Shown: positions 43,663 through 54,442 of the stretch, one piece after another
Layout: each line of letters starts with the position of its first letter
Position numbering within the stretch: position 1 is the first letter of the stretch
Source of the DNA: Pyropia yezoensis
Taxonomy: Eukaryota; Rhodophyta; Bangiophyceae; Bangiales; Bangiaceae
DNA: 64,000 nucleotides
Reading direction: 5' to 3'
NCBI GenBank assembly: GCA_009829735.1
Contig: CM020619.1
Location: 28,670,063 to 28,734,062 of the forward strand
Translations under genes and position numbers: made by a program
Notes under the pieces: model-generated
The model's database searches: none
What the model saw: only the letters and a program-made list of their open reading frames with translations
Told to the model about the DNA's origin: nothing

Positions 43663-46600
43663 ATGACCGGGGGGCGCTGGGGTTACCCAAGCAAGCCACC
43701 CCGGAGTACCGCGGGGAAAGCCCCACGGAGAGCGCGGTTGAGCCGACGCCGCATCAACCCCCGGGTACACCTTCCGGCCCCGACGACACGGCGTCAGGGG
43801 ATTGATGACCAACCACCAAGGTTGGGAGGAGAGGACGGGAAGCCCCGTCACATGGAACCAGACAAGGGCCCTGTTCAGGATGCCCGAGCTACACCGGATA
43901 TCGGTGTAGGCCACGTGCTGTTTACCTTGGAGAACTTCAAGGTATCAGGCACACTGGGGGTTAACCCCCAGTCGACACGATCGTACTACCCTGTACTGGA
44001 TACAGGGGCTGGACCCAACCTTATCCGGAAGGATACCCTCCCGGACAAGTGGCTTCCGCGAGTCAGAGTGACTCGGGGACCCACCATCAAGGACGCGAAT
44101 GGTCGACTCATTCGTACGACCGCAGCGATGTCGCTGCGGGTTACCATCGGGGAACTCACCACGGAAGTCGACTTCCTGGTGTGTGAGACCCTATCGGTGC
44201 CCTGCATACTGGGGTGCACCTTCATCAACGTTCACGTTGATGCAATCCGGCCAGGCCGGAGGACCGTCGAGCTTCAAGAAGCCGACGGGACGAAGCGAGG
44301 ACATACAGCTATCGTCAGGGACCTGACGCTACAAGGGAGCCACGTTAACGTGGCTGAGGTGTACGCAAGCGTCGAGCCGAAGACACTTCGGGTGGCCAAG
44401 CGAACTCGCTTTGAGCCGTTGTCAGAGACAGTCCTCCCGGTTAACTGCGACCTCGCAGGCATCTGCAGAGTCCAGTCCAACTTGCGGACGTACAAGCGCC
44501 ATGGGTTGACCATGGCCAACGGTCTCATAGACCTCCCAGCAGGAGGGTCGTCCCTCCTAGTGATGGCGAATTATCGCCGTAAGGCAGTCACCCTCCCGAA
44601 GGGAACTATCCTCGGGATTGCCGAACTCTACGAAGGAGATATCCTTACCCCTGACAAGGAAGGTCAAGTGGAACCACTTGAGGTGCTGGCGGTCGCCGAG
44701 ACCACCGAGCGACAGCAACCCGATGACGGGAAGCCTAACCCATCGGCGGCTCCGGCGGACCTGCCGCCAAAGGACCAAGAGGCCTTGAAGGCACTGGCCG
44801 AGGCTGACCTCGACCACCTTCCCCCTTCGGTAGCCGAAGGGGTACGACGGATGCTAAGAAAGCATGACGTCATGTGGACAGGCGGGGCCTTGGGTACCAT
44901 TGGGGCAACCCAACATCGTATTGAACTGGTACCAGGCGCACGCCCCGCCCGGTCACAACCGCACCGAGCGGGACCTATGCAACGAGAGATCGTTGATGGA
45001 GAAGGGAAGAGGATGAGTGAAGCGAAGGTGATACGACCTTCGATGTCGGAGTGGGGTGCCCCAGTCGTTATCGTACCGAAGAAGGATCAAACCCCTCGGT
45101 TTTGCATCGATTATCGACGCCTCAACTTGGTTACCAAGAAGGACTCCTACCCTTTACCAAGGATGGATGAATGCATCGACTCCCTGGGGGAAGCTACGGT
45201 GTTTACCACCATCGACTGCAATGCCGGATACTGGCAGATCCCGGTGGCGGACGAGGATATCCCCAAGACGGCATTCGTCTGTCACAGTGGAGTGTACGAG
45301 TTCCTAAGGATGCCCTTCGGATTGTCCAATGCCCCCGCTACATTCCAGCGGGCTATCGACATTATACTGTCGGGGGTGAAGTGGCGTAACTGCCTAGTGT
45401 ACCTCGATGACGTCATCGTCTTCTCGCGTAACATGGATGACCATGTGCAACATATTGACGAGGTACTCAGCCTCTTGCGGAACGCCGGGGTAACCCTGCG
45501 TCTGAAGAAGTGCGCCTTCTTCCAACAGACGGTCGAGTATCTGGGCCACCAGATAACCCCTGGTAAACTAGGGGTACTCGAAGCCAATACCCGGGCACTC
45601 CGGGATGCCCGGTTCCCTAACACCCAGACACAGCTCAAGAGCTTCCTGGGAATGTGCAATGTATACCGACGGTTCGTCAAGGACTTCGCTCGGATAGCTA
45701 AACCGTTAACGGTTCTTACGAGCAGTACCCTGCCCAAGGTACTCCAACCCCCTTCGCCTAGCGAAGAGGAGGCATTCGAGTCGCTGAAGCGAGCCCTACT
45801 ATCCCCACCCGTCCTTGCGTTACCGCATAGACGGGGTACCTTCGTCATCGATGTCGATGCGTGCGACACCCAAGTGGGATGCACCCTGCTACAGGGGGAG
45901 ACGTTGATCGGTACCGATAACGTTATCCCGGACCTACGTCCGGTAGGATACTTCAGCCGGACACTCAACCCGGCTGAGCGTAACTATAGTGCCACCGAGC
46001 GTGAATGCCTCGGAGTTATATGGGCAGTGCAACTGCTCCGTCCATACCTGGAGGGTTCCAGGTTCATCGTGAGGTCCGACCACGAACCCCTACGATGGCT
46101 CCTCAACCTTGGTGACAAGGATTCCGATAGCCATGGGAGGCTAGCCCGATGGAGGCTAAAAATGGCCGAGCACGACTACCGTACCGTGTATAAGGCTGGG
46201 TCAACCCACCATCTCGGAGACGCATTGTCTCGACTCGACACCCCGAGCGGGGATACCCGCCCGGTGGACGAGGACATCCCGGTGGTACCGGTCTGCATGG
46301 TGGGTAACGCTACCCAGGGTATGGTTGACCATACCATGGCACACCTTGCGTGCCCATTGACCCTCGCGGACTTCCGCGAGGCACAGGCCAATGACGACGA
46401 CTGTAGACGTCATCGTGCTAACCTCCTGGCCGGTACGGCCGGCATCTTCTCCGAGAACGAAGACGGACTCATATACCGGCGGGCACCCGCCGATGGACGA
46501 CATCAAGTCGTGGTTCCCGTGTCCTTACGGCAAGCCGTCATGGAACGAGAACACGAGAACCCTACAGCCGGACACCCGGGGGGTTCACGTATGTTCGCAG

Positions 46601-47829
46601 CAATGCGAAAGTTCTTCTACTGGCCAGCAATGGCCGTCGACGTGGTCGACCACGTAAGGGGATGCCACCCCTGTGCGCATAACCGCATGAGTCTGCATAG
46701 GCAGGCGTCTGCCATGAAGCTATTCCCACCTGATGGGCCCAACGAGCAGGTCGCTATCGACATACTCGGGCCACTTCCGGTAACGGAAGAAGGGAACAGG
46801 TACATCCTGGTCATGTCTGACCGGTTCACTAAGCTGTCACGAGCGGCAGCCATCCCGAATGATACGGCATACACCATCATGAACGCAGTGGTTGACCACT
46901 GGATCAGTGCATACGGAGTCATGAAGCAACTCCTCTCCGACAACGGAGCAAACCTTACGTCGGCATTCTGCACTAAGGTCCTGGGCATGTTCGGTATCGA
47001 ACCACGTCGGGCATCCGACTACCACCCGCAAACCAACGGACAGGTGGAGCGGTTCAACCGCACCATCGTAAAGATGCTACAGTGCTACGTGGCCGAGCAC
47101 ACGAACACTTGGGACAGGCTTCTGTCCGTACTCACCCTGGCATACAATGCCAGGCCACATCGGAGCACAAACATCGCTCCGCTGGAGTGGGTCATGCCAT
47201 TAGGCGTCGGTAACCTGGCGCTGCCACCAGGCAGATGCACCCGGTATGATATACCGAAGGGCCGACCGGCCGAACGGATCCACTTAGCTTGGTAGGCCAA
47301 GCTATCGTGGATGATGCCCAAGCTCAAGGGTGCCCTTGACCGTACACAACTTCGATACAAGAAGAACTTCGACGCCCGGTTACGGGTGCGCAACGCAACC
47401 CTGGTAACAGGTGACTGGGTCTACATCAGACACCAGAAGATCCGAGGGAACAAGCTTATGCAACCGGTCAAGGGACCGCACCAGATCTTACACAGAGATG
47501 ATCACTCTGTAATCCTGCACTCCGACACGGAGATACAACGCATCAACCTCAATGATGTGACACCTGCTCCGAAGCCGGAACAGCCTCAGCCGGTACCAGC
47601 TGGGTTGCTACATGAAGCTCTTACAACCCACCGGTCAGAGGACCCGGTGGGACCGGATGGGATTCCATACCAAGTAGAGAGCGTGGTCGGACACACCGAC
47701 CCGGACCTACCAGGACCCTGGTACGTCAAGGTTATGTGGGTCGGATACGACTCACCCACCTGGGAACAGGCGGCAAATATACCCCGCCAACTCCTCATGC
47801 CTTACATGAGGCGACGACGCCTACTGTAA
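43663..47829 (+). pseudogene. pol: pol, copy 1 (nonsense codon between integrase and chromodomain)
   Basis: The frame from ATG 43663 holds, in order: an aspartic protease ([11 protein letters not shown]), reverse transcriptase ([34 protein letters not shown]), RNase H (FVIDVDACDTQVG, ATERECLGVIWA, VRSDHEPL), and integrase with the HHCC zinc site (H...GHPGG, GCHPCAHNR) and the D,D,E residues (VAIDILGPLP, LLSDNGANL, NGQVERFNR). A TAG at 47293-47295 ends it after 1210 codons. The same frame then continues to 47829 and contains the usual post-integrase region and a chromodomain-like C-terminus (YVKVMWVGYDSPTWEQ). Copy 2 has a sense codon at this spot. Order and residues are those of Ty3/gypsy chromoviruses. 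The enzymatic part is intact but the targeting module is cut off. Confidence 0.95.
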
Positions 47830-48284
47830 CAACCCAACCGACACCGACTTCGGCTGTTGGGGGGTCAGGCTTATACCTAATAAGTAGGGTGTGACATGGT
47901 TACGGCAGACTTAGGTTTCTAAGTCAAATCAGACTTAGGTTTCTAAGTCGAACCAAGCTTAGGCAACTAAGTAAAACCTGAACCTTAATAAGTTAACTTA
48001 AAGGTAAAGGCTAACTTCGATAATATCGAAGTAACTAGGGGGCTTACACGGGAGGATGACCTCCCAAAGCCAAGACACAAAGTGAGGGAGGATAACCTCC
48101 CCAAGCATGAACCAACCGGAAGAAGTTGGACGGGAGGCAAGGCACCACTGAGCCAGAAGGGGTACTCCCCAGGGCAGCAAACAGAGGCAAGCAATGCCCC
48201 CAGCGGGGGATGAGTTTACACTCACTACTACCCGGCCACCATAAGGGCCACCGGGTCCCTCTCCCGTACAGACAATAACACTCC
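47830..48284. other. Hairpin-rich region between convergent pol and antisense frames, copy 1
   Basis: Three short inverted repeats, each a stem around a 4-base loop: 47908-47925 and 47932-47949 (GACTTAG-GTTT-CTAAGTC) and 47958-47971 (CTTAG-GCAA-CTAAG). Further GGAGG...CCTCC hairpins lie near 48050-48095. The region sits exactly between the end of pol on plus and the end of the antisense frame on minus. Confidence 0.85.
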
Positions 48285-50654
48285 TCAGTGGGTAGACCCA
48301 CTGCCCGAGGGAGGCCACTCACGCGTAAGCGCGTATACCTCCGTGCTCCACCTGTCGGCAATGTCACGACGGTCGATCACCCGAGTTACCTCGGTGCATA
48401 GCTGGACGAGGGTGCTGCGGCCAGCCTCCACGTCCTCCAGAGCTTTCTGGAGGCGGTCAAGCACGCCACCGAAGCAACGCGCTGACCCAACTAGCGCGGC
48501 ACCTGGGGGGATATCCCCCCAGCTAACAGAGAGACCCTCCCGCATTGCGCGGGTAACAAGGGCGTCAACGCCCTCATACCAGAGACGGGGACCCCCGTCT
48601 TGTATGACAGGGGCGGGAGCGGACACTGGCGCAGCCAGAGGAGCCAGAGGAGCCGACACGGCTACCACAGGAGCCGGTGGCACCTGATACGAGGCTCGGT
48701 AGGACCCTACCGAAGGGGCTCCACCGTAACCCCGGCGGGGCTCCGCCCGACGACGGGACACCTCACGCTCCCCACCCGCAGAGCCCCACTCTCGGGGACG
48801 ACGGCCAACCGCCGCCGGTATCGGGTTACCGAACCACGGGGCAAGGACCTGAAGAGGGTCATGGATAACCATGGGAATACCCAGGTCAGCAACAGCCTCG
48901 GTGGATGCCCACCCATGGCAACTGGACTCACCCGGCTGAGTACGCCGGATACGCAACGAGTGACGAGGCAAGGGGGTAGCCCCAGCCTGCGGGTCCCGGT
49001 ACGGGGGAAGGGCCAACACCCCAAATCAGTTCACGGCATCGTGAACAGCCAGCAGGGCGTCGAACTCCCGGGCCAACCCGGTCTTGGCAGCTATCAGGTC
49101 CACGCCCAACTACGCGATGTGCCGACGGACACCCGTCGGAAGATGAAACAGGCGCCCCTGCCGTCGGACGGACAGCAAGAAGGAGGACGCCTGCCCGAGG
49201 GTAACCTCAAGGGTGAAGGTACCTTGCAACGGGTGGACCGGCCGGGAGGCCAACACACTCCCGAAGTATCGGAGACAAGGGCCGGTGTCAAACCGGAAAG
49301 CAGGGGCGGGTTCCCACCCCTACTGCCACAGAGGCGGGCGCACGGGAGTGTATACAGGCGCACGACCGTTGCCGGTCTGCAACGCACACGTTATATCGGT
49401 GCGGAACGCATCCGCCATGACACCATGGTTACGTCGCCAGCTCGACGCCGACTTCAAACCCGCCATAGGCGGGTAGGGAGCAGCCAACGACAGATACGGG
49501 GGTACCCCCGGGTAGTAGTCAAAGTCGGGATACCGACCGGTATCGCCCACCGTCTCCCCGAACGCAACCGGCGCCGCCGCCGCCGCAATCCCCCGAGCAC
49601 TAGCCGGGTAGTCAACCTCCCGCGGCAACGCGGGAGCAATCAGGTCGCATACCCCGAAGGCGGGGTCGAGGTAGACCTCACCTCGTCCCACCCGAGTACG
49701 CCAGAGCTGCGCATGCCGGTCGTCCGGCTGACTCAGGATCCAATGGTGTTCCACCCGGACCGCGTTCGGCTGGTTGACCAGCCGCACCAGCTCCCGCTCC
49801 CAACTCGGGTCCACCTTGACGCGCCGGGAGGACTCTCCACGGGGATGGGGCAGGTGGAAGTCCACCCGCATCCGCCCATCGGACTCCATTGACTATTGCA
49901 CAGTCAGGCCTCGAACCCGAGCCACCAAGTCGAACATCGACATGGCGGGTTGACCCGCCGCCACGGCGACGCCGCCACCCAACGGGGCAACCCGGGCAGG
50001 ACCAGGAAGAATAGGGGGCGCCAGGGGATGCCCCACCGGAAGAGGGGCCGGCGCCGGAGTCGCACGCGGCCGAGCAGGAAGAAGAAGGGCGGGCGCCCGC
50101 CCGGAGTAACTACCGGAGTCCACTGCCATCGGTGTAGACCCACCTTGACCGCCAGACGCCCGCGGCACCGCGGGCAGAGCAACGCCGCCACCCGAGCCCG
50201 ACGGGGGCACCTCGGGGGCAGCAGGGGTAGACCCGCCACCCGCCGCCGCGGATGAACCACCCGGGCGGGCACCCGCGCCGTCTTGACCCGCCGTCCCGGT
50301 CGGGGTGCCACCATAACCGCCCGACACGCCGGCGACGCCGTCTTGAGGTTGAGCCGCGCCGGCACCGGCGACAGAAGCCATCCGGGCCGCCGGAGGAGTA
50401 GGGGTAGACGCAGCAGCTACCCGCGGTTGCCCGCCACCCGACGGAGCCGTCGTGCCGCTGCACACGGACGACAAACCGCCCGGAGCACCGTCCGGGGCCA
50501 CACGAACGGTCACCCGGTCGTCCTCGTCCTCCGACGAGCTCGCTAGGAAGCACTCGGCGGCGGTGGCGGAGACGGGAACGTCGTCCACCATCACCTCTTC
50601 CCCCTCTTCAGGCAGGAGGTCGTCCTCGCCCCTGGGTACCTGGGGGTCGGACAT
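48285..50654 (-). pseudogene. Antisense reading frame (aORF), copy 1, unknown function
   Basis: From ATG 50654 to the stop at 48287-48285 one minus-strand frame of 790 codons runs without any indel but with three nonsense codons: TAG at 49895-49893, TAG at 49322-49320 and TGA at 49028-49026; copy 2 has GAG, GAG and TGG there. The predicted protein has an acidic N-terminus (GEDDLLPEEGEEVMVDD, then SSSEDEDD), a Pro/Gly/Ala-rich middle of about 200 residues, and a conserved, non-repetitive C-terminal 500 residues with Trp/Tyr/Arg-rich stretches (for example VEHHWILSQPDDRHAQLW). No family is recognised. It lies between pol and the 3' LTR and would need its own antisense promoter, expected between 50655 and 51240. 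Third-position-biased differences from copy 2 argue that it was a functional gene. Confidence 0.7.
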
Positions 50655-51240
50655 GGTGCAACCGGGGTGGCAGGGGCGCCCCTTGCAGAAAAGCCGAGGC
50701 CGGCTCGACCCGGTACAGAGAACGCTCGCACGGACGAGCCATGGAAGCGCGGGCACCCGCGCTTATGACCACACAGCTGGGCACGAGCGATACGGCAGCG
50801 CGGGACGACCCGCGCCAGCCGAGCTACGGGGGCGCTCCACCCAGGCACCTGGACCGGAGCCACGCCCCCCCACACGGGGTAAGCAAGGGGGGTCACCCCC
50901 AACCGCCCCCGCGCAACGCGGGCAGTTCCCGCCCCCACTCAATCGTCCACACGAGAGGGGCCCCCCTACCACCAGGCACCTGGTGGCGGATCTGCTTGCA
51001 CCACCCCTCGGAAAGGGGGGTCGTGAACAGAACCCGCATCGGGAATTTAACGGTCCGGAAAACGGATCGTGTGTGTACCACACAAAGGGGGGCACCCCCC
51101 TCAGACAACCTCGAAAAGGGGTGTCTGTCGCGACGGGGCGCAAAGCCCCACCCGACGGGTAAACAGTCACGCGACCCACTTACATTCGGTAACCCGAATG
51201 CAACTCGACCCGAGGACGGGCCGAATCTAAGGGGGGGATA
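50655..51240. other. Leader/promoter side of the aORF and 3' untranslated part of copy 1
   Basis: No sense gene. It contains several C-rich/G-rich hairpins and the inverted pair CATTCGG...CCGAATG (51184-51200) shortly before the polypurine tract. It is the only place where an aORF promoter could lie outside the LTR. Confidence 0.5.
51229..51240 (+). other. Polypurine tract, copy 1
   Basis: AAGGGGGGGATA directly before the 3' LTR; it primes plus-strand DNA synthesis in LTR elements. Copy 2 has the same tract one G shorter. Confidence 0.8.
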
Positions 51241-51603
51241 TGTAGCAATATGGTTGTCCGTATTGTGACCCTAATATTAGGGGGGCTACTTCTAATCCTT
51301 GGCTTTCAAGTTGATAGTCCGTACTGGTCACGGTATCTATAAGTTACGTATGACCAGAGGGACTTGCATCTTGGGGTGGAGGGTAGTTAGTAGTGTCTCC
51401 GAGGGTTTATAACGTGGGGGCCGGCGGCGAATCCACCGCCGGCCAAGGTAGAACAACAAACCCCTCCCATTTGGGCTCCCATCTTGGTCCCGTGGCTTGC
51501 GCTCCAAGGACAGCAACCTTGGCCTCCCGGTGACGTTGGTGCCGATCCCCCTTGGTGAGTGTTCCCTGAGAGTGGACGTGCGACGGATCCCTATTGTGCT
51601 ACA
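51241..51603 (+). repeat. LTR 2 (3' LTR of copy 1)
   Basis: TGTAGCA...TGCTACA, 363 bp. It shares with LTR 1 the block CCTTGGCTTTCAAGTTGATAG that is different in LTRs 3-5. Confidence 0.96.
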
Positions 51604-51663
51604 CCCACGCTGGGGAGGCCACCCGTATACCCACGATCCGAGTCCCCCTCAACTCGAGGCGGG
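51604..51663. repeat. 60-bp inter-element spacer, first copy
   Basis: Begins CCCAC (target-site repeat of copy 1) and ends GCGGG. The same sequence, one C shorter, recurs at 62474-62532 between copies 2 and 3. Confidence 0.95.
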
Positions 51664-52025
51664 TGTAGCAATATGGTTGTCCGTATTGTGACCCTAATAT
51701 CAGGGGGGCTACTTCTAATCCTTAACTTCAATTTGAGAGTCCGAGCTGGTCACGGTATCTATAAGTTACGTATGACCAGAGGGACTTGCATCTTGGGGTG
51801 GAGGGTAGTTAGTAGTGTCTCCGAGGGTTTATAACGAGGGGGCCGGTGGCGAATCCACCGCCGGCCAAGGTAGAACAACAAACCCCTCCCATTTGGGCTC
51901 CCATCTTGGTCCCGTGGCTTGCGCTCCAAGGACAGCAACCTTGGCCTCCCGGTGACGTTGGTGCCGATCCCCCTTGGTGAGTGTTCCCTGAGAGTGGACG
52001 TGCGACGGATTCCTATTGTGCTACA
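51664..52025 (+). repeat. LTR 3 (5' LTR of copy 2)
   Basis: 362 bp, TGTAGCA...TGCTACA. It carries the variant block CCTTAACTTCAATTTGAGAG and AATATCAG, shared with LTR 5. Confidence 0.96.
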
Positions 52026-52026
52026 T

Positions 52027-52043
52027 TGGTGGAGCAGCAGGGG
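52027..52043 (+). other. Primer-binding site candidate, copy 2
   Basis: Same 17 bases as in copy 1, one base after LTR 3. Confidence 0.7.
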
Positions 52044-52250
52044 ACGGGTTTCCGTCACCCTTGTGGTGACGCCGTCTTCGGCCCTGGCACACGGATAGGG
52101 ATCCGGTCCTTTTCTTGTACTCGTGGTGTTGCGACCTGATCGATTGTGTTGAGCTCTTACCTGTGACTGTGATCTACTGTTACTCTCCCCAATCTACCCC
52201 CTCGCTCTCTTATTCGTGGTGATCGTTGCGTCGGTGGACTGATTGTGACT

Positions 52251-54434
52251 ATGTCTACCCAAGAGACGGGGAACGTTCAAGATGACGGATCGGCGTCGAC
52301 GCCGACTCCGGAGGTGACTACGGGAACCGGGATCGGTAACCCGATCGATAACATTGAGACGCCAATGCTTTCCGGTGCCGGATCGACGTTTGGCACGGCT
52401 CGGACGGCAGGAGGCGGGGGCCCGCCTCAACTGTCGTCGACCGACCTCACTCCGCCGCCTCCTTCACCAGGGGATTCCCTGATGGCATCATTGGCCCGCA
52501 TCGAGGCCCGGTTTTCCGGGCTCGACGCCCGTCAAGATCGGACGGAGGACGCAATGGCAGTGTTGATGTCAACACGGCACACGACGGGACCCCGTCGTGT
52601 TCCTCCCACACCGGTACGGTTCGAACCGGCCGGACTACTTTCGGAGTCCACCAGGGTCAACCCCGGTGTTGCTACTCCTGGACAACCCCCGGACACAATG
52701 GGATATGGGTCCGACTCGTCGGCAGAGTTGGAACGGAGTCACACGGAGCGATACGCTCGGAGCACCCGAAGCGGACTCCGCGGACACGACCCGGCGGATA
52801 CGTACGCCGGGGGAGAGTCGGTTATTGGGGGAGGGGGTACCCTCTCGCAGTACCCCCACGACGAAGGAGCCCTGGCAACTCGGGTTCCCGAGGTGCCGAC
52901 GCCTGAAGTACCATCTTCAGTGGTGGAAGCTATGACCGCGCAGGTAACTGCGAGCCTACTGAAGCGGATGGAGTCCGATGAGTTCGCTCATCAACTGGCT
53001 AAGCGACTGGATATCCAGGACGCTGACACGGAGATCGTCAACGAGGTCTTCCGGTCGGTCCTTACTCCGGAACGTTATCGTTTGGAGGACCGCTCTACCA
53101 CCGTATCGGAATCGATGCGTAATACGTCGCATCGGGCGATCCGCTCTATGCAGACCCTTATGAAGGGAGTCCCTATGTTCGGGGGGCCGAACGGACGCCC
53201 GTTGGCAGTCATCGGCTTCTTGACTAGCTTCAAGGCAGCCGCAGACAAGGCGCTCGTTAACGAGGGGCTGGCCCTGGAGATCCTCCCGTTCTTTGTTGAT
53301 GAACGGGTGCGAGGCATTCTTCGCCAGGCATCCCCGATGCCGGGAATGAGGGTCGCGGCCACCCCCATGGATTACCGTGGGATATTGAAGGAGCTGCTGA
53401 GCAGCTACCTCAGTGAGAACAAGTGCGAGGACCACTATCGGGCCCTTCGCACTGCCACCGCCCAGTCCTGGGAGGATGAGGACATGTTTGGACGCCGGAT
53501 CCAAAAGCTCGACTACGAGCTGGGGAAGCTCCTCGGAGAAGGGGAGCTACGGGCCATCCTGTTCGCAGGAGTACCCAACTACGTGCGGATATCCGCACGG
53601 GGCGCCAACACGGCACGGACGAACTTCAGTCGACTGATGCATATGTGCAAGTCCCTAGGGGACGCCTACCGGGTTCTACACCCGGAGTGTGCCTTGGCCC
53701 CGAAGCCCAAGGGTGAGGGAGGCAAGCCCAGTCTTACCCCGGTACCGAGGCAAGAGAAGGTGGAACGTAAAGCCGCACCAGTACTGGTGGCGACCGAACA
53801 TACCCCTATTGGTGAGGATGACCCTCTAGTCGACCAACAGGGCCACCTGTTGCTACCGGCGACGCCGGTGATTGATGAGCACGGTACGGTAGCGTACATC
53901 GCCCCGGCTGGGACCCAGTTCCAGGTCAACGAGGTAGCGGGACGGCGCGTCCCGTATGTGCGGACGACGGGGTATGCCCCGGTTACGGGTAACCCCCACC
54001 AGCCCCTGCCTACATGGGCAGTACGTACGGAGGCACCTCCGCAGATTGCGGGCCGACCCAACCGGTTGGGGGAGTCCATGTTCCGGTTGACCCAAGGACC
54101 CAAGGCCTACCAGGGAGCAGGCACTCGGGCGCCCGAGGGAGGCAACCGCAGCTACGGGGCTACCCCGATGCGAACTCAAGGAGGGACCGGCACGTCCGGA
54201 TGTATGTTGTGTGGGAATCCCCAGCACTGGATGTCTTCCTGCCCACTCATCCCCGAGGAGTCTCGGCGGGCAGCGGCGCAACGCAAGGCATCCACCGGGG
54301 GGTATCCCGCCCGAGCACCCGGACCCGCACCGGGTAGGCAGCCAGCTCCAGGTGGAGTACTGGCCGTCGAGGGGGCACCTCCTCAGCCGGATGTCCCGGC
54401 GGACAGCACCCTACCAAGGGCGGGAAACGAGTAA
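52251..54434 (+). CDS. gag: gag, copy 2
   Basis: 727 residues from ATG 52251, the same length as in copy 1 and differing by a small number of substitutions, most of them between residues 200 and 220. The zinc knuckle is [14 protein letters not shown]. Intact frame. Two same-length intact gag genes beside two broken pol genes suggest either stronger retention of gag or chance. Confidence 0.88.
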   Translation: MSTQETGNVQDDGSASTPTPEVTTGTGIGNPIDNIETPMLSGAGSTFGTARTAGGGGPPQLSSTDLTPPPPSPGDSLMASLARIEARFSGLDARQDRTEDAMAVLMSTRHTTGPRRVPPTPVRFEPAGLLSESTRVNPGVATPGQPPDTMGYGSDSSAELERSHTERYARSTRSGLRGHDPADTYAGGESVIGGGGTLSQYPHDEGALATRVPEVPTPEVPSSVVEAMTAQVTASLLKRMESDEFAHQLAKRLDIQDADTEIVNEVFRSVLTPERYRLEDRSTTVSESMRNTSHRAIRSMQTLMKGVPMFGGPNGRPLAVIGFLTSFKAAADKALVNEGLALEILPFFVDERVRGILRQASPMPGMRVAATPMDYRGILKELLSSYLSENKCEDHYRALRTATAQSWEDEDMFGRRIQKLDYELGKLLGEGELRAILFAGVPNYVRISARGANTARTNFSRLMHMCKSLGDAYRVLHPECALAPKPKGEGGKPSLTPVPRQEKVERKAAPVLVATEHTPIGEDDPLVDQQGHLLLPATPVIDEHGTVAYIAPAGTQFQVNEVAGRRVPYVRTTGYAPVTGNPHQPLPTWAVRTEAPPQIAGRPNRLGESMFRLTQGPKAYQGAGTRAPEGGNRSYGATPMRTQGGTGTSGCMLCGNPQHWMSSCPLIPEESRRAAAQRKASTGGYPARAPGPAPGRQPAPGGVLAVEGAPPQPDVPADSTLPRAGNE

Positions 54435-54442
54435 GAGGAAGG

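Larger units (their letters stand above)
40883..51603 (+). mobile_element. Ty3/gypsy chromodomain LTR retrotransposon, copy 1 (10,721 bp)
   Basis: Complete element bounded by LTRs 40883-41245 and 51241-51603 and flanked by the 5-bp direct repeat CCCAC (40878-40882 and 51604-51608). Internal order: primer site, gag, pol, hairpin array, antisense frame, polypurine tract. The LTRs differ by about 4 of 363 positions (by eye), so the insertion is young. The pol frame has one nonsense codon and the antisense frame three, so this copy is not autonomous as it stands. Confidence 0.96.

Noticed and set aside
48600..49892. 430-codon sense-strand frame in copy 1 opposite the antisense gene
   Set aside because: Not kept in copy 2, where the frame is broken repeatedly; the codon-position pattern supports the antisense frame instead.
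51604..51663. Spacer as a solo LTR remnant or second short element
   Set aside because: No similarity to the LTRs and no inverted ends; it is best explained as original flanking DNA between two insertion sites.
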